Assembly: GCA_002786715.1 (NCBI GenBank)
Contig: PCTW01000024.1
Location: forward strand, 1 to 62,425
Source of the DNA: Bdellovibrio sp. CG22_combo_CG10-13_8_21_14_all_39_27
GTDB lineage: Bacteria; Bdellovibrionota; Bacteriovoracia; Bacteriovoracales; Bacteriovoracaceae
Length of the DNA: 62,425 nt
Reading direction: 5' to 3'
Below, one piece after another: positions 1-9,497 of this stretch. Each line of letters opens with the position of its first letter. The stretch's first letter is position 1. The notes below the pieces were generated by a model. The model had not been told where the DNA came from and made no database searches. It worked only from the letters and a program-made list of their open reading frames with translations. The translations under genes were made by a program, and so were the position numbers.

Positions 1-1556
1 CGTAGATCTAATGGGTAATCTTTTACATTTGAATTGAGTAAGTTCTGATTAATATTTTTTATGAGAGGTTTTAGCTCAGCATAAAGAAAGTCAGCAGCAT
101 CTTGATCTGAGGATTTTGGATTTATAGCGTTTAAATAATTTTCAATTTTTGATAACTCATTTTCCAATGCTGAATTAAACAGTTTTTTATTAGGAAGTTT
201 GTTTAAGTAGAAACTATCTGAAAACAATTTTTTAAGATTTCCATTTCTAATTGCTTCTTCGTTTTTCCTTAGCGTATCAAAATCAGTAATATCTTGAATA
301 TTCCATAGTGGTTCTTTAATTTTTGTTGAAAAATTTCCATTTTGAACACCCTGTGCTTTTTGAAACTCGGCGATGGCCATATTGGCCTTTTCTTTCGCCA
401 ATGCGACTAGATTTTTTTCCGCTGTTTTTGCCACGGCAGTCATAATTGGACTCGACCCTGTCACATTTTTATTAAACGACTCTTGGAGATAAGGAAGAAA
501 TCTTTTTCTCACTACATCTTCTGCTCCCACTTTTAAATTTTGAATAGCTCCATCTGCAACTCTCTTCCCCGCTTTTACCAGTTTTTTCCCTAGATTAGTA
601 ATAGATGAGAAAAAACCACCTTCTGCATTAGACTCATCTTTTTCATTCAAAATATTGTAAGCATCATCCCAAATCTTATTATCAGACTTAAGTGAATTTT
701 GATTCTGCTCAAGATTCAGATCAATTTTGAGATTTCCGACATAATCAACGATTCCTTCTTTGTCTTTCTTTGTCTGAGGAGGAAGTTCTTTCTTGATATT
801 CTTCAAGCTTTCTCTCATCGCATCGATATCAACTAATTTTTTTAAAGTTTCAGGATTTGGATCTCTTATGGCATGGTAAATTGATTTCATATCAACTTTT
901 GTTGGAAGCGCCATATTTTCTTCCATCATATAGAGAGTCATATAGGTGAAGAGAATTTCATCTTCATTTGCCTGATTAAGATCTATATCAAGCATCGCCA
1001 TTTTAGTTTCTTTGGCCACATCAGTTGGAACTTCATTTTTAACTTGAACCAGTGGTCCAACTTGCCCGGATTCATCGACTTCGGCCTTAAAACAGACTTT
1101 AGGTTTATCAGGAGAAGACTCGTTGACATAAGCCCGTGCTCCTTTTTGATTAAGCTGACTTCCCATAATATCCAAAGAGGCGTCGACAGATAAATCCATC
1201 TCGTCGACGGGTATACATACATTCATTTTGCGTTCATTCACATCAACTTTTGATTTACCAAATTTTAATTTATTGAACTTTACATTATCCACACTCGCCG
1301 ACATTTGACCGACACGCGTATTTCCCAGGTCGAACTTGTAGGGAAATTTTGCATCTTTTAGATATTGATTCGCTTCATCTTTGAGATCATTTTGCTGAGT
1401 CATTGCATTGAGGCCTAGTGACATGATCTTTTCAATGCCTTTCTCTGAAAGACTAAATCGAGCTGCTTCACCACACTGAATATTAGCGCATGGTCTCTCA
1501 GCAAATGCCGAAAAAGAAAGAAGGACTGTGAATAAAAGAGTAGAACAAAACCTCAC
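1..1556 (-). CDS. Secreted protein of unknown function, C-terminus cut by window edge
   Basis: An uninterrupted frame of about 518 codons runs from a GTG at 1556 off the left edge. The GTG is chosen because a stop lies in frame just upstream and an AAGG ribosome site sits about 8 bases before it. The first ~19 residues form a signal peptide (hydrophobic core, then SAFA), so the product is exported. Two cysteines follow the signal (CANIQC). The mature part is mixed beta-rich, then charged and helical, with no motif I recognise. It lies downstream of lpdA and the 1611-2582 gene on the same strand and may be read through from them. Function unknown; the exported location is the only firm statement. 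Confidence 0.75.
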   Translation of the reverse strand, partial: MRFCSTLLFTVLLSFSAFAERPCANIQCGEAARFSLSEKGIEKIMSLGLNAMTQQNDLKDEANQYLKDAKFPYKFDLGNTRVGQMSASVDNVKFNKLKFGKSKVDVNERKMNVCIPVDEMDLSVDASLDIMGSQLNQKGARAYVNESSPDKPKVCFKAEVDESGQVGPLVQVKNEVPTDVAKETKMAMLDIDLNQANEDEILFTYMTLYMMEENMALPTKVDMKSIYHAIRDPNPETLKKLVDIDAMRESLKNIKKELPPQTKKDKEGIVDYVGNLKIDLNLEQNQNSLKSDNKIWDDAYNILNEKDESNAEGGFFSSITNLGKKLVKAGKRVADGAIQNLKVGAEDVVRKRFLPYLQESFNKNVTGSSPIMTAVAKTAEKNLVALAKEKANMAIAEFQKAQGVQNGNFSTKIKEPLWNIQDITDFDTLRKNEEAIRNGNLKKLFSDSFYLNKLPNKKLFNSALENELSKIENYLNAINPKSSDQDAADFLYAELKPLIKNINQNLLNSNVKDYPLDL

Positions 1557-1610
1557 GAGACCTTATCGGATAAAAATCATCAACTACTTAACTTTAGAGA
1601 TTACAACTAG

Positions 1611-2582
1611 TTAGATTCCCAATATATAGTCTTGAGGAATTCGCTGCTCTAGAGAAAAAACCCTCTCAAAGCTATCTTTTTGTTGCTCATGAACGAGTCT
1701 AATTTTGGTAACGACTTGGCGCTTTGAAAATTGAGATTTCAAGTGTTTCATTTCAGGCGGAGTCAATTTTTTAAACTTTGCGACAACATTATACCCTAAT
1801 GCATTCTTTGGATTAGTTCTGTCCCCACCTTTTTCCTCAATCATCTCTAGTAACTTCTCTTTGAATTTTTGATCAAAGGGTGGTTTGCCAAAAAATATAT
1901 CAAATTCACCTGTCATTATTTGAAGCGGTTGTATGGATTTGACATCAATTTCTTCGTCATGATCAAGAAAGACTTCTAACCAGGTTTTTCCAGTCTGTGC
2001 GTAGTGAAGAACGACATCTCCAAATTCACTGTTCAATGTAAAATCGTCTAAACAAAACTCTGGTAGTGGCATTCGATGTGCGTCCGGAAAATCAACCATA
2101 ATTGACGATGTTCCCAAATGCCTATGTTCTTCAGGCAATTCTAAAATCCTCTCATTTAATTCAATTTGATGAATATAGTAATTTAAGGCACTCACTGCTT
2201 TCTTTTGATTCTCATTGAGCGACTTATAAAATTCAGGTAGTTTCCAAACTTGCCCTGTCATAATCTCAAATTGATGATGAAAGTAATTCATATCTTTTTG
2301 ATTATAGCTCTCAAAATACCTATCGATTTTATAAGTCGTATTTTGGTTAATATAATCAATCGTTTTATTTAAACAATTCTTTAAATGTTCTCGATCTCGA
2401 TAAGAATCTGGAAAGCCACCTAACCAAGTAAAAATTTTTTGATCTTGATTAGAAAGGGTTGAAATGAGTTTCTTCTGCCATAAAACGGAGCTTATAGTAG
2501 GCAACAAATCCCAACTTAATACGATTTCATCTTGAAGATCAAATTCATTCGAAAAAGTTATTTCGAGTGATTTGAAGGCCAT
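1611..2582 (-). CDS. Conserved-looking hypothetical cytoplasmic protein
   Basis: A 323-residue protein with no signal peptide or membrane segment. It starts inside the stop codon of lpdA (TAATG overlap), so it is almost certainly translated by coupling to the 2-oxoglutarate dehydrogenase genes. The sequence is rich in acidic and aromatic residues and has no nucleotide-binding or metal-binding motif I can identify. The position suggests an accessory or unrelated passenger gene of the odhA-odhB-lpdA transcript. Function not recognised. Confidence 0.75.
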   Translation of the reverse strand: MAFKSLEITFSNEFDLQDEIVLSWDLLPTISSVLWQKKLISTLSNQDQKIFTWLGGFPDSYRDREHLKNCLNKTIDYINQNTTYKIDRYFESYNQKDMNYFHHQFEIMTGQVWKLPEFYKSLNENQKKAVSALNYYIHQIELNERILELPEEHRHLGTSSIMVDFPDAHRMPLPEFCLDDFTLNSEFGDVVLHYAQTGKTWLEVFLDHDEEIDVKSIQPLQIMTGEFDIFFGKPPFDQKFKEKLLEMIEEKGGDRTNPKNALGYNVVAKFKKLTPPEMKHLKSQFSKRQVVTKIRLVHEQQKDSFERVFSLEQRIPQDYILGI

Positions 2583-3982
2583 TAGATGTGCAAAGCTCTA
2601 TTTTCTGTGGCCGCTAAACAAGCTTCCTTAAATGATTCCGTGTATGTTGGATGGGCATGACAAGTTCTGGCCACATCTTCAGCACTTGCTCTGTACTCCA
2701 TCGCAAGAACGGCTTCCGCTATCATATCAGCGCAACGAGGGCCAATCATATGAACACCTAAGATTTCATCGGTATTCTTATCAGCTAAAACTTTGATCAA
2801 ACCATCTGATTCATTTGAAGCTCTGGCGCGGCCAGACGCTTTAAATGGAAATGATCCTATTTTATAAGCAACTCCATTCTTTTTAAGCTCAGCTTCAGTA
2901 TGTCCAACACTGGCGACTTCAGGCCATGTATAAACAACACCTGGTACCAGAAGATAATTGATATGAGGTTTTTGTCCGGCCATAAGTTCTGCTACAAAGA
3001 CTCCCTCCTCTTCAGCTTTATGAGCTAACATGGCCCCTTTAGTGACATCTCCGATTGCAAAGATATGAGGAACGCTCGTTTGCAAATGATCATCGGTTGG
3101 CACTCGACCTCTTTCGTCGAGAGTAAGTCCCGCTTTTTCGAGACCAAGATTATCTGTATAAGGACGACGGCCAACGCAGACGAGACAATAGTCGCCTTCA
3201 ATTTTGACTTCTTTTTGATCTTTATTTTGAGTCGCTAAAACGACAACACCTTTGCCATCGTTTTCCACTTTGGTAACGCCGTGACCGGTATAAAACTTCA
3301 TACCTTCTTTAGTTAAAACCCTTTGAAGATTTTTTCCCATGTCTGCATCCATGGTCGCAATGATTGAATCGGCATATTCAACGACACTGACTTGTGATCC
3401 TAACCGTGCAAAGACAGAGCCTAGTTCTACTCCAATCACTCCCCCACCGATAACGATAAGATGCTTTGGAATTTCCTTCATTTTTAAAGCTTCGGTAGAA
3501 GTAATGACTCGTTTCTTATCAACTTCAACACCTCTCAAACTTGAAGGCTTTGACCCTGTAGCGATGACAATTTTTTTACCTTTAATGGATTCCGTTTTAT
3601 CCCCTTTGATTTCAATCGTATGAGGATCAATAAAGGAACCATGTCCTTGGAAAACATCAATCTTATTCTTCTTCATTAAAAATTGTATTCCTCCACTAGT
3701 GTCAGCGACAACTTTTTGAACTCGCTCTGACATTTTAGGGAAATCAATTTTGACATTATCGGCGAGAATTCCATGATCTTTGAAATTATGCACTAATTGA
3801 TGATAGCGCTCACTTGAATCTAACCATGCCTTTGATGGAATACAGCCAACATTCAAACAAGTTCCACCCAAGGTTGAATATTTTTCAATGATGGCCGTCT
3901 TCATTCCAAGTTGGGCACATCTAATGGCACAAACATAACCGCCTGGACCAGATCCAATTATGACAACATCATATTCTTTCAT
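2582..3982 (-). CDS. lpdA: Dihydrolipoyl dehydrogenase (E3)
   Basis: Flavoprotein that reoxidises the dihydrolipoyl arm of E2 and reduces NAD+. The 466 residues show the FAD-binding GxGxxG at residues 10-15, the redox disulfide GGTCLNVGC (C42/C47), a second Rossmann motif GGGVIGVELGS near residue 180 for NAD, AIGDV near 310, and the C-terminal HAHPT with the catalytic histidine from the partner subunit. Length is usual for the family. It follows odhB by 15 bases, so here it is most likely the E3 of the 2-oxoglutarate dehydrogenase complex; it may also serve pyruvate dehydrogenase or glycine cleavage if the genome has no other E3. Confidence 0.97.
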   Translation of the reverse strand: MKEYDVVIIGSGPGGYVCAIRCAQLGMKTAIIEKYSTLGGTCLNVGCIPSKAWLDSSERYHQLVHNFKDHGILADNVKIDFPKMSERVQKVVADTSGGIQFLMKKNKIDVFQGHGSFIDPHTIEIKGDKTESIKGKKIVIATGSKPSSLRGVEVDKKRVITSTEALKMKEIPKHLIVIGGGVIGVELGSVFARLGSQVSVVEYADSIIATMDADMGKNLQRVLTKEGMKFYTGHGVTKVENDGKGVVVLATQNKDQKEVKIEGDYCLVCVGRRPYTDNLGLEKAGLTLDERGRVPTDDHLQTSVPHIFAIGDVTKGAMLAHKAEEEGVFVAELMAGQKPHINYLLVPGVVYTWPEVASVGHTEAELKKNGVAYKIGSFPFKASGRARASNESDGLIKVLADKNTDEILGVHMIGPRCADMIAEAVLAMEYRASAEDVARTCHAHPTYTESFKEACLAATENRALHI

Positions 3983-3997
3983 TTTAATTCCTTTTCA

Positions 3998-5197
3998 TTA
4001 AACGTCTAAAATCATTCTGGCTGGATCTTCCAATAAGTCTTTCACATTCTTAAGAAAACCTACGGAATCGCGACCATCAATCAATCTATGATCATAAGAT
4101 AAAGCGAGATACATTACGGGGTGAATAACGACTTGTCCTTTGTAAGCAACAGGTCTCTCTACAATATTATGCATACCCAGGATTGCTGATTGCGGGATAT
4201 TGAGGATTGGGGTTGAAAGCATAGACCCAAAAACTCCACCATTGGTAATCGTAAAGTTTCCGCCTTGCATTTCATCAATAGTTAATTTGCCATCACGACC
4301 TTTAAGCGCCAAACGCTTTATTTCACTTTCTATTTGGGCCAAGGACATTGACTCTGCATTTTTAACGACAGGAACAACAAGCCCTTTCGGTGTAGAGACG
4401 GCAATTCCGACATCGCAATAATCATGATAAACAATATCTTCACCATCGATCATGGCCGTTACTACTGGAAAGTTTTTGGCGGCGATAGTACAGGCTTTGG
4501 TAAACAAGCTCATAAAGCCTAAACCGATTCCGTGTTTCTTTTCGAATGGTTCTTTATACTTTTTACGCATTTCCATCAGCTCATACATGTCAACTTCATT
4601 AAAAGTAGTGAGCATGGCCGTAGTGTTTTTAGCGTGAACTAATCTTTCAGCAATAACCTTTCTTAAGCGAGACATCTTTTCACGACGAATGACTCTCTCT
4701 CCAGAAATTTGAATAGCGACAGGAGCCGGTCCAGAAGGTTTAGCAGCTGGAGCACTTGAGGCCTGAGCAGACATTGCATCGCTTTTAGTAATTCGACCAT
4801 CTTTTCCCGTGCCTGATACTGAGCCTGAATCAACACCCTTCTCGCTTAATATTTTAGCTGCTGCGGGAGATGGAAATTTTTTATCTCCACCACTTGCAGT
4901 TGGGGCCGCTATAGCAGTGGCCGCTGGCGCATCTGAAACGGGTTTTGCCGCTGCCTTTCCTTGACCTTCTACTATTGAGCCAATCACCGCACCAATCGGA
5001 AGAGTTTGTCCGCCTTCAACGGTAATTGTGAGAGTTCCCGAAACAGGAGCAGGTAATTCAACTGTGGCCTTATCTGATTCGATTTCGCAAAGAGTTTCCC
5101 CTTCTTCTACAAAATCACCAGTTGCTTTTACCCATGAGGCAAGAGTCACTTCAGTGATTGATTCTCCAATGCTAGGAACTTTAATTTCTACTGACAT
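3998..5197 (-). CDS. odhB: Dihydrolipoamide succinyltransferase, E2 of 2-oxoglutarate dehydrogenase
   Basis: Core subunit that carries the lipoyl arm and transfers succinyl groups to CoA. Domains in order: lipoyl domain (residues 1-78, lipoylated lysine K43 in ESDKATVE), an Ala/Pro-rich linker, the peripheral subunit-binding domain (about 107-143, PSPAAAKIL...[10 protein letters not shown]), a second linker, and the catalytic domain ending in SYDHRLIDG with H370 and D374. One lipoyl domain and the position directly after odhA identify it as the succinyl- rather than acetyltransferase. The gap to odhA is only 9 bases. Confidence 0.97.
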   Translation of the reverse strand: MSVEIKVPSIGESITEVTLASWVKATGDFVEEGETLCEIESDKATVELPAPVSGTLTITVEGGQTLPIGAVIGSIVEGQGKAAAKPVSDAPAATAIAAPTASGGDKKFPSPAAAKILSEKGVDSGSVSGTGKDGRITKSDAMSAQASSAPAAKPSGPAPVAIQISGERVIRREKMSRLRKVIAERLVHAKNTTAMLTTFNEVDMYELMEMRKKYKEPFEKKHGIGLGFMSLFTKACTIAAKNFPVVTAMIDGEDIVYHDYCDVGIAVSTPKGLVVPVVKNAESMSLAQIESEIKRLALKGRDGKLTIDEMQGGNFTITNGGVFGSMLSTPILNIPQSAILGMHNIVERPVAYKGQVVIHPVMYLALSYDHRLIDGRDSVGFLKNVKDLLEDPARMILDV

Positions 5198-5206
5198 AAA
5201 AACCTC

Positions 5207-7951
5207 TTATATTTTAAATGCACTTTCTAAAATTTGTTTAACTTCAACTTCGTGTACTTTCATAAAACCAACTGCCGGCGAAGCGGAGCTTTTACGAGAA
5301 ACAAGTTCCATTTTATGGGTGAAAATCTCTTGAAATCGGAGGAGGAATGTCCAAGCTCCCATGTTTTTTGGTTCTTCTTGAACCCAACAGAAATCAGCCG
5401 TCTCATATTTTTTATAAAGCTCAGCAATCTTCTTCTCAGGTAACGGATACAATTGCTCAAGCCTCACGATCGCAACATCATCTCTCTTATGCTCTGTTTT
5501 ATACTCAAGCAACTGATAATAAATCTTGCCCCAGCACATAAGTACTTTTTTAGTTGTTTTTGGATTAGCACTTGAATCGTCAATAAGTTCCTCAAACTTA
5601 CCTTGCTCAAGTTCACTGACTTGGCTGATGCAAAGAGGATGACGAAGAAGTGACTTCGGAGTGAAAACGATTAATGGCTTTCTAAATTGCCATTTCAACT
5701 GACGACGAACGGCATGAAACATTTGAGCTGGCGTCGTTGGATTAATAATGACCATATTGTATTCTGCGGCCATTTGGAGAAATCTCTCGGGTCGTGCAGA
5801 TGAATGCTCTGGCCCCTGTCCCTCATAACCATGAGGCAGCAGTACCATCAATCCACACATCCTTCTCCACTTCGACTCTGCAGCAGAGATAAATTGATCA
5901 AACATGATTTGGGCACCATTCATGAAATCACCAAATTGAGCTTCCCATACGTTGAGTGCCCAAGGAGTTCCTTGAGAGTAACCAAATTCAAAACCGAGAA
6001 CAGCGTACTCTGACAAAAGTGAATTATAGATATTCATCTTGCCTTGATTCTCTTGAATATGCTCAAGTCCACAATAAGCCTGGTTGGTAAATTCATCGAA
6101 TACTTTGGCATGACGGTGAGAAAAAGTTCCTCGAATAACATCCTGACCAGTAAAGCGAATATTATTGCCTTCTATCAACAATGAACCGTAGGCCAACAAC
6201 TCTGCCAGTGCCCAATCGAGTTTCCCATCTTTAAACATTTGAGCTCGCTGTTCTAAAATTTGATTGGCCTTCTTCAGCGTTTGAAAACCAGCAGGAACAG
6301 TTGTGATCGCTTTTACAATTTTTTCTAAATTGGAGTTAGAAACGGAAGTGTCCGGAGACTCTACGAAATCGTCGGGCTTACTCCAACGAAGATTTAGCCA
6401 TTCTTTATGAGGACCTTTTCTTTTTTGAGGGAGCTCATCTTGCTTAACATGATTGAATCTATCTGAAAGATTCTGCTTAAATTCATCCTGCATTTTCTTG
6501 GCGAGGTCTTTTTCAATAGAGCCCGTTTTCAAAAGCTTCTCTATATAGAGTTCACGTGGATTTTTGTGTTTTGCGACTAATCCATAAAGATGAGGTTGCG
6601 TATACTTAGGTTCATCACCTTCGTTATGACCATGCTTTCTATAGCAAACCATATCGATGAAAACGTCTTTTTTAAATTTGTTTCTAAACTCAACTGCAAG
6701 CTCACAGGCAAACACCACATGTTCAGGTTCATCACCGTTTACGTGAAGAATTAATGTATCAAGCATTTTTGCAACAGAAGTACAGTAAATGGATGAGCGC
6801 GCGTCCTCAAAGTCAGTAGTGAATCCAATTTGATTATTAATAATAAAATGGATCGCCCCGCCTACTGAGTAGCCTGCAAGTTCTGACATTTGAAGAGATT
6901 CATAAACAATCCCCTGCCCAGCAACTGCGGCATCACCATGAATAATGATAGGAACAATTTTGGAAGTGTCCTCTTTATAAGCAATATCAACTTGTGCCCT
7001 CGCATAACCTAAAACGACTGGACCGATCGTTTCCAAATGAGAAGGGTTCGGTAGAATTTTTAAATAAGTTTCATGACCATTAGGAGTCGTTGAAATAGAA
7101 GTATAACCCATGTGATACTTGACGTCTCCATCACCTTGATTCCCACTGTAATCGTCAGTAATACCACCTTCAAATTCTTTAAAAATAAACTCATAAGTTT
7201 TACCAATAATATTGGCAAGAACATTAAGGCGACCTCTGTGGGCCATTCCTATAACAAATTCTTTCGCTCCGAGTTCTGCTCCTCTGGTAATAATTGAATC
7301 CAATGCGGGAATGGTTGTTTCTCCACCTTCAAGCGAAAATCTTTTTTGTCCAATAAACTTTGATTGAAGAAAAGATTCGAAGACTTCAGCCTCATTTAAT
7401 TTTTCTAATATTCTTCTTTTCTTTTGTAATGAGAGATTGACATCCTTGGCCCCATTTTCAAAGCGCTCTCTTACCCATCTTCTTATATCTGTATTGTTCG
7501 AGTGCATGTACTCGATTCCAATTTTACTGCAATAGATGGACTTTAAGTGATCAACGATTTCTCTAAGTTTGCACGGACCGAGGCCCACAAAATTTCCACA
7601 ATAGAAAACTTTATCAAAATCACTTTCTTCAAGTCCGTAGTCTAATATCGAAATTCGAGCATCTCTATTTTTACGAGGTCGAATAGGATTGGTATCAGAA
7701 AGAAGATGTCCGCGAGATCTAAAAGATTGAATCAATCTAAAAACATTAAATTCTTTTTTTAAGGATTCAATGTTGAGGTCTCCACTTCCAGCTTGCGATC
7801 CCGTTGATCCATTTTGAAATTCAAAACCACGAAAAAAAGCTTTCCAACTTTCATCTAACTCATCGGGATTCTTCTTATAGGATTCGTAAAGCGAATCAAT
7901 GTAGGTGTTATCTGACGCAGCAAGCAAGGAGAGATCATCTGGATTCTTCAT
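5207..7951 (-). CDS. odhA: 2-oxoglutarate dehydrogenase E1 component
   Basis: Thiamine-diphosphate enzyme that decarboxylates 2-oxoglutarate and succinylates the E2 lipoyl arm (TCA cycle). Recognisable family segments are the N-terminal E2-interaction helix (YIDSLYESYKKNPDELD), FVIGMAHRGRLNVL, the ThDP/Mg region IIHGDAAVAGQGIVYE with NNQIGFTT, and LLPHGYEGQGPEHSSAR. The frame opens at 7996, which would add 15 residues. I prefer the ATG at 7951 because its N-terminus matches the family layout, although neither start has a clear Shine-Dalgarno site. It heads the odhA-odhB-lpdA block, 160 bases after nqrM on the same strand. Confidence 0.95.
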   Translation of the reverse strand: MKNPDDLSLLAASDNTYIDSLYESYKKNPDELDESWKAFFRGFEFQNGSTGSQAGSGDLNIESLKKEFNVFRLIQSFRSRGHLLSDTNPIRPRKNRDARISILDYGLEESDFDKVFYCGNFVGLGPCKLREIVDHLKSIYCSKIGIEYMHSNNTDIRRWVRERFENGAKDVNLSLQKKRRILEKLNEAEVFESFLQSKFIGQKRFSLEGGETTIPALDSIITRGAELGAKEFVIGMAHRGRLNVLANIIGKTYEFIFKEFEGGITDDYSGNQGDGDVKYHMGYTSISTTPNGHETYLKILPNPSHLETIGPVVLGYARAQVDIAYKEDTSKIVPIIIHGDAAVAGQGIVYESLQMSELAGYSVGGAIHFIINNQIGFTTDFEDARSSIYCTSVAKMLDTLILHVNGDEPEHVVFACELAVEFRNKFKKDVFIDMVCYRKHGHNEGDEPKYTQPHLYGLVAKHKNPRELYIEKLLKTGSIEKDLAKKMQDEFKQNLSDRFNHVKQDELPQKRKGPHKEWLNLRWSKPDDFVESPDTSVSNSNLEKIVKAITTVPAGFQTLKKANQILEQRAQMFKDGKLDWALAELLAYGSLLIEGNNIRFTGQDVIRGTFSHRHAKVFDEFTNQAYCGLEHIQENQGKMNIYNSLLSEYAVLGFEFGYSQGTPWALNVWEAQFGDFMNGAQIMFDQFISAAESKWRRMCGLMVLLPHGYEGQGPEHSSARPERFLQMAAEYNMVIINPTTPAQMFHAVRRQLKWQFRKPLIVFTPKSLLRHPLCISQVSELEQGKFEELIDDSSANPKTTKKVLMCWGKIYYQLLEYKTEHKRDDVAIVRLEQLYPLPEKKIAELYKKYETADFCWVQEEPKNMGAWTFLLRFQEIFTHKMELVSRKSSASPAVGFMKVHEVEVKQILESAFKI

Positions 7952-8111
7952 AAATATTTTAGCGATTAGTCGAGTTCGCCTCTCGGTTAAGAACATTAAG
8001 AGATTAATTTAAAAGATGTTTAGATTTTAACAGAGAGATTTCGATAAGTTGAGCCGGCAAGGATGTCCGTTAAATTTTTTTTAAATTTAATTTAATTAAT
8101 ATTTAATATTG

Positions 8112-8360
8112 TTAAATATTTGAGATGGTCTCGAGGATTGTTGAGTGATTTAGTTCGTGCTCACAATCATCTTCTTCACACTGATTATAACCAAGGGCGT
8201 CACATTCTTCTTTATTTCCACAAAAAAGACAATCCTCACCCATGACTCGATTAAGGCCTCCACATGAACCTTTGAGCTGTTTGTTGCTTAAAATTACACC
8301 TATTGCCATTGCTATTATGGATGAAATTAAAATAATAAAACTAACCGCAAACATTTTCAT
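8112..8360 (-). CDS. nqrM: Na+-NQR maturation protein NqrM
   Basis: Small membrane-anchored protein (82 residues) of the NqrM/DUF539 family, which is needed to install the membrane-embedded Fe centre between NqrD and NqrE. An N-terminal membrane helix is followed by the family signature GVILSNKQLKGSCGG and a cysteine cluster (C33, C44, C47, C53, C61, C66), more cysteines than I would expect for the usual ~70-residue form. It is the last nqr gene, 77 bases after apbE, and has its own plausible promoter in that gap. A GGAGT ribosome site precedes the ATG. Confidence 0.9.
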   Translation of the reverse strand: MKMFAVSFIILISSIIAMAIGVILSNKQLKGSCGGLNRVMGEDCLFCGNKEECDALGYNQCEEDDCEHELNHSTILETISNI

Positions 8361-8379
8361 AGAGACTCCGTGTGGGCTT

Positions 8380-8408
8380 ATTGTAGCACAATTTTAATCA
8401 ACTTTCAC
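8380..8408 (-). promoter_or_regulatory. Predicted sigma70-type promoter for nqrM
   Basis: Read on the minus strand, GTGAAA (8403-8408) and TACAAT (8380-8385) are separated by exactly 17 bases. They lie just upstream of the nqrM ribosome site, in the 77-base gap after apbE. This could give nqrM and the odh genes transcription independent of nqrA-F. Prediction from sequence only. Confidence 0.4.
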
Positions 8409-8437
8409 CTTTTCTAATACGATATGTCAATTAGACT

Positions 8438-9475
8438 TTAGGGAAATAATTTTTTCCATTCAGGAGATTCGAAGGTTAAAAACTTCAAATTCGCTTTATC
8501 CGTATCGAGCTTATAAATAAGATATACCGCCATACCTAAATCAGTAGATGTCCTCATGGCCAATTCCGGTCCCATTACCATCATGGCCGTCGCCCAACTG
8601 TCCGCGACCATACAACTTTCAGGATCCACAACACTGGCACTGGCCAGAGTATGTTCAATTGGTTTACCAGTTCGGAAATCTATTTCATGAGAATATTTTT
8701 TTCCTTTCTCTTCAAAGAAATTTCGATAATCACCTGAAGTCGCCATGCTTAAATTACTTAAAGGAATAACCTTATGAATTCTCTCTCCAATCAATTCAGG
8801 ATGAGGTGATTCTATGGCGATAGACCAATTACCATCTCCTTTACGACCACGAGTTTTTACTTCTCCACCAATCTCCACCATGTAGTTAGCAAAATTCAAA
8901 CTATCTAAATAGTTGGCAAGCTTATCAACACCAAAGCCTTTCGCCGAAGCCGATAGGTCGAGATATAAGCCGGGCGAGAGCTTTCTTATTTTTTTCTCAT
9001 TCGAATTTATTTCAATTTTTTCATATCCTACTTGAGCGCGGGCTTTATCAATGTCTTTTTCCTCGGGTACTTTACGAGAACCATCAGGACCAAAGCCCCA
9101 CAAGTTCACCAATGGTCCAATAGTGGGATCAAAAATGCCATTTGTTGCTTTGGCCACACCGAGAGCATGTTCCACGACATGAAAGAAATCATCACTCACG
9201 ATCATCCAATCGCCCATGGGATGCTTGTGATTAAAGTAAGAGATTTCTGAATCACTTATATACGTAGACATTGATTTATTAACTTGAATTAAAATCTCAT
9301 CAACTTTTCGATTGAGTTCTTTGGTATTTATTTTTTGGTCAGAAAAGATTTTTACATTATAGGTTGTTCCCATAGTCTTTCCGGACAAATGAATCATCTT
9401 TCCAGAATTCATACAAGAACAAAAAAGCCCAAGTACGATGACTTGGGCCCATAAAACTGACTTCTTCATCGTCAT
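8438..9475 (-). CDS. apbE: FAD:protein FMN transferase ApbE (flavin transferase for NqrB/NqrC)
   Basis: Lipoprotein that uses FAD to attach FMN by a phosphoester bond to threonines of NqrB and NqrC. A signal peptide ends in a lipobox (FCSC, residues 18-21). GKTMGTTYNVKI is the usual ApbE start, LDLSASAKGFGVD is the substrate and metal-binding core, and the C-terminal region has EIDFRTGKP and VADSWATAMMVMG with the Mg2+-binding D and T. Its place between nqrF and nqrM fits its job of modifying the products of the genes upstream. Start at the ATG at 9475 (AAAGG 8 bases upstream) or at a second ATG two codons on. Confidence 0.95.
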   Translation of the reverse strand: MTMKKSVLWAQVIVLGLFCSCMNSGKMIHLSGKTMGTTYNVKIFSDQKINTKELNRKVDEILIQVNKSMSTYISDSEISYFNHKHPMGDWMIVSDDFFHVVEHALGVAKATNGIFDPTIGPLVNLWGFGPDGSRKVPEEKDIDKARAQVGYEKIEINSNEKKIRKLSPGLYLDLSASAKGFGVDKLANYLDSLNFANYMVEIGGEVKTRGRKGDGNWSIAIESPHPELIGERIHKVIPLSNLSMATSGDYRNFFEEKGKKYSHEIDFRTGKPIEHTLASASVVDPESCMVADSWATAMMVMGPELAMRTSTDLGMAVYLIYKLDTDKANLKFLTFESPEWKKLFP

Positions 9476-9497
9476 GATAATAACCTTTAAGCGAGGG

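Noticed and set aside
3339-3623. Ser/Thr/Pro-rich plus-strand frame inside lpdA
   Set aside because: It is a shadow of the FAD/NAD-binding gene, with biased composition typical of antisense frames.
4200-4421. Plus-strand open frames inside odhB, odhA and lpdA
   Set aside because: They lie opposite well-conserved enzyme genes, with no ribosome sites or protein-like sequence.
8041-8111. Very AT-rich stretch between nqrM and odhA as a terminator or origin-like element
   Set aside because: The repeats are imperfect and AT-only. No stable stem, DnaA boxes or clear promoter spacing can be shown by eye.
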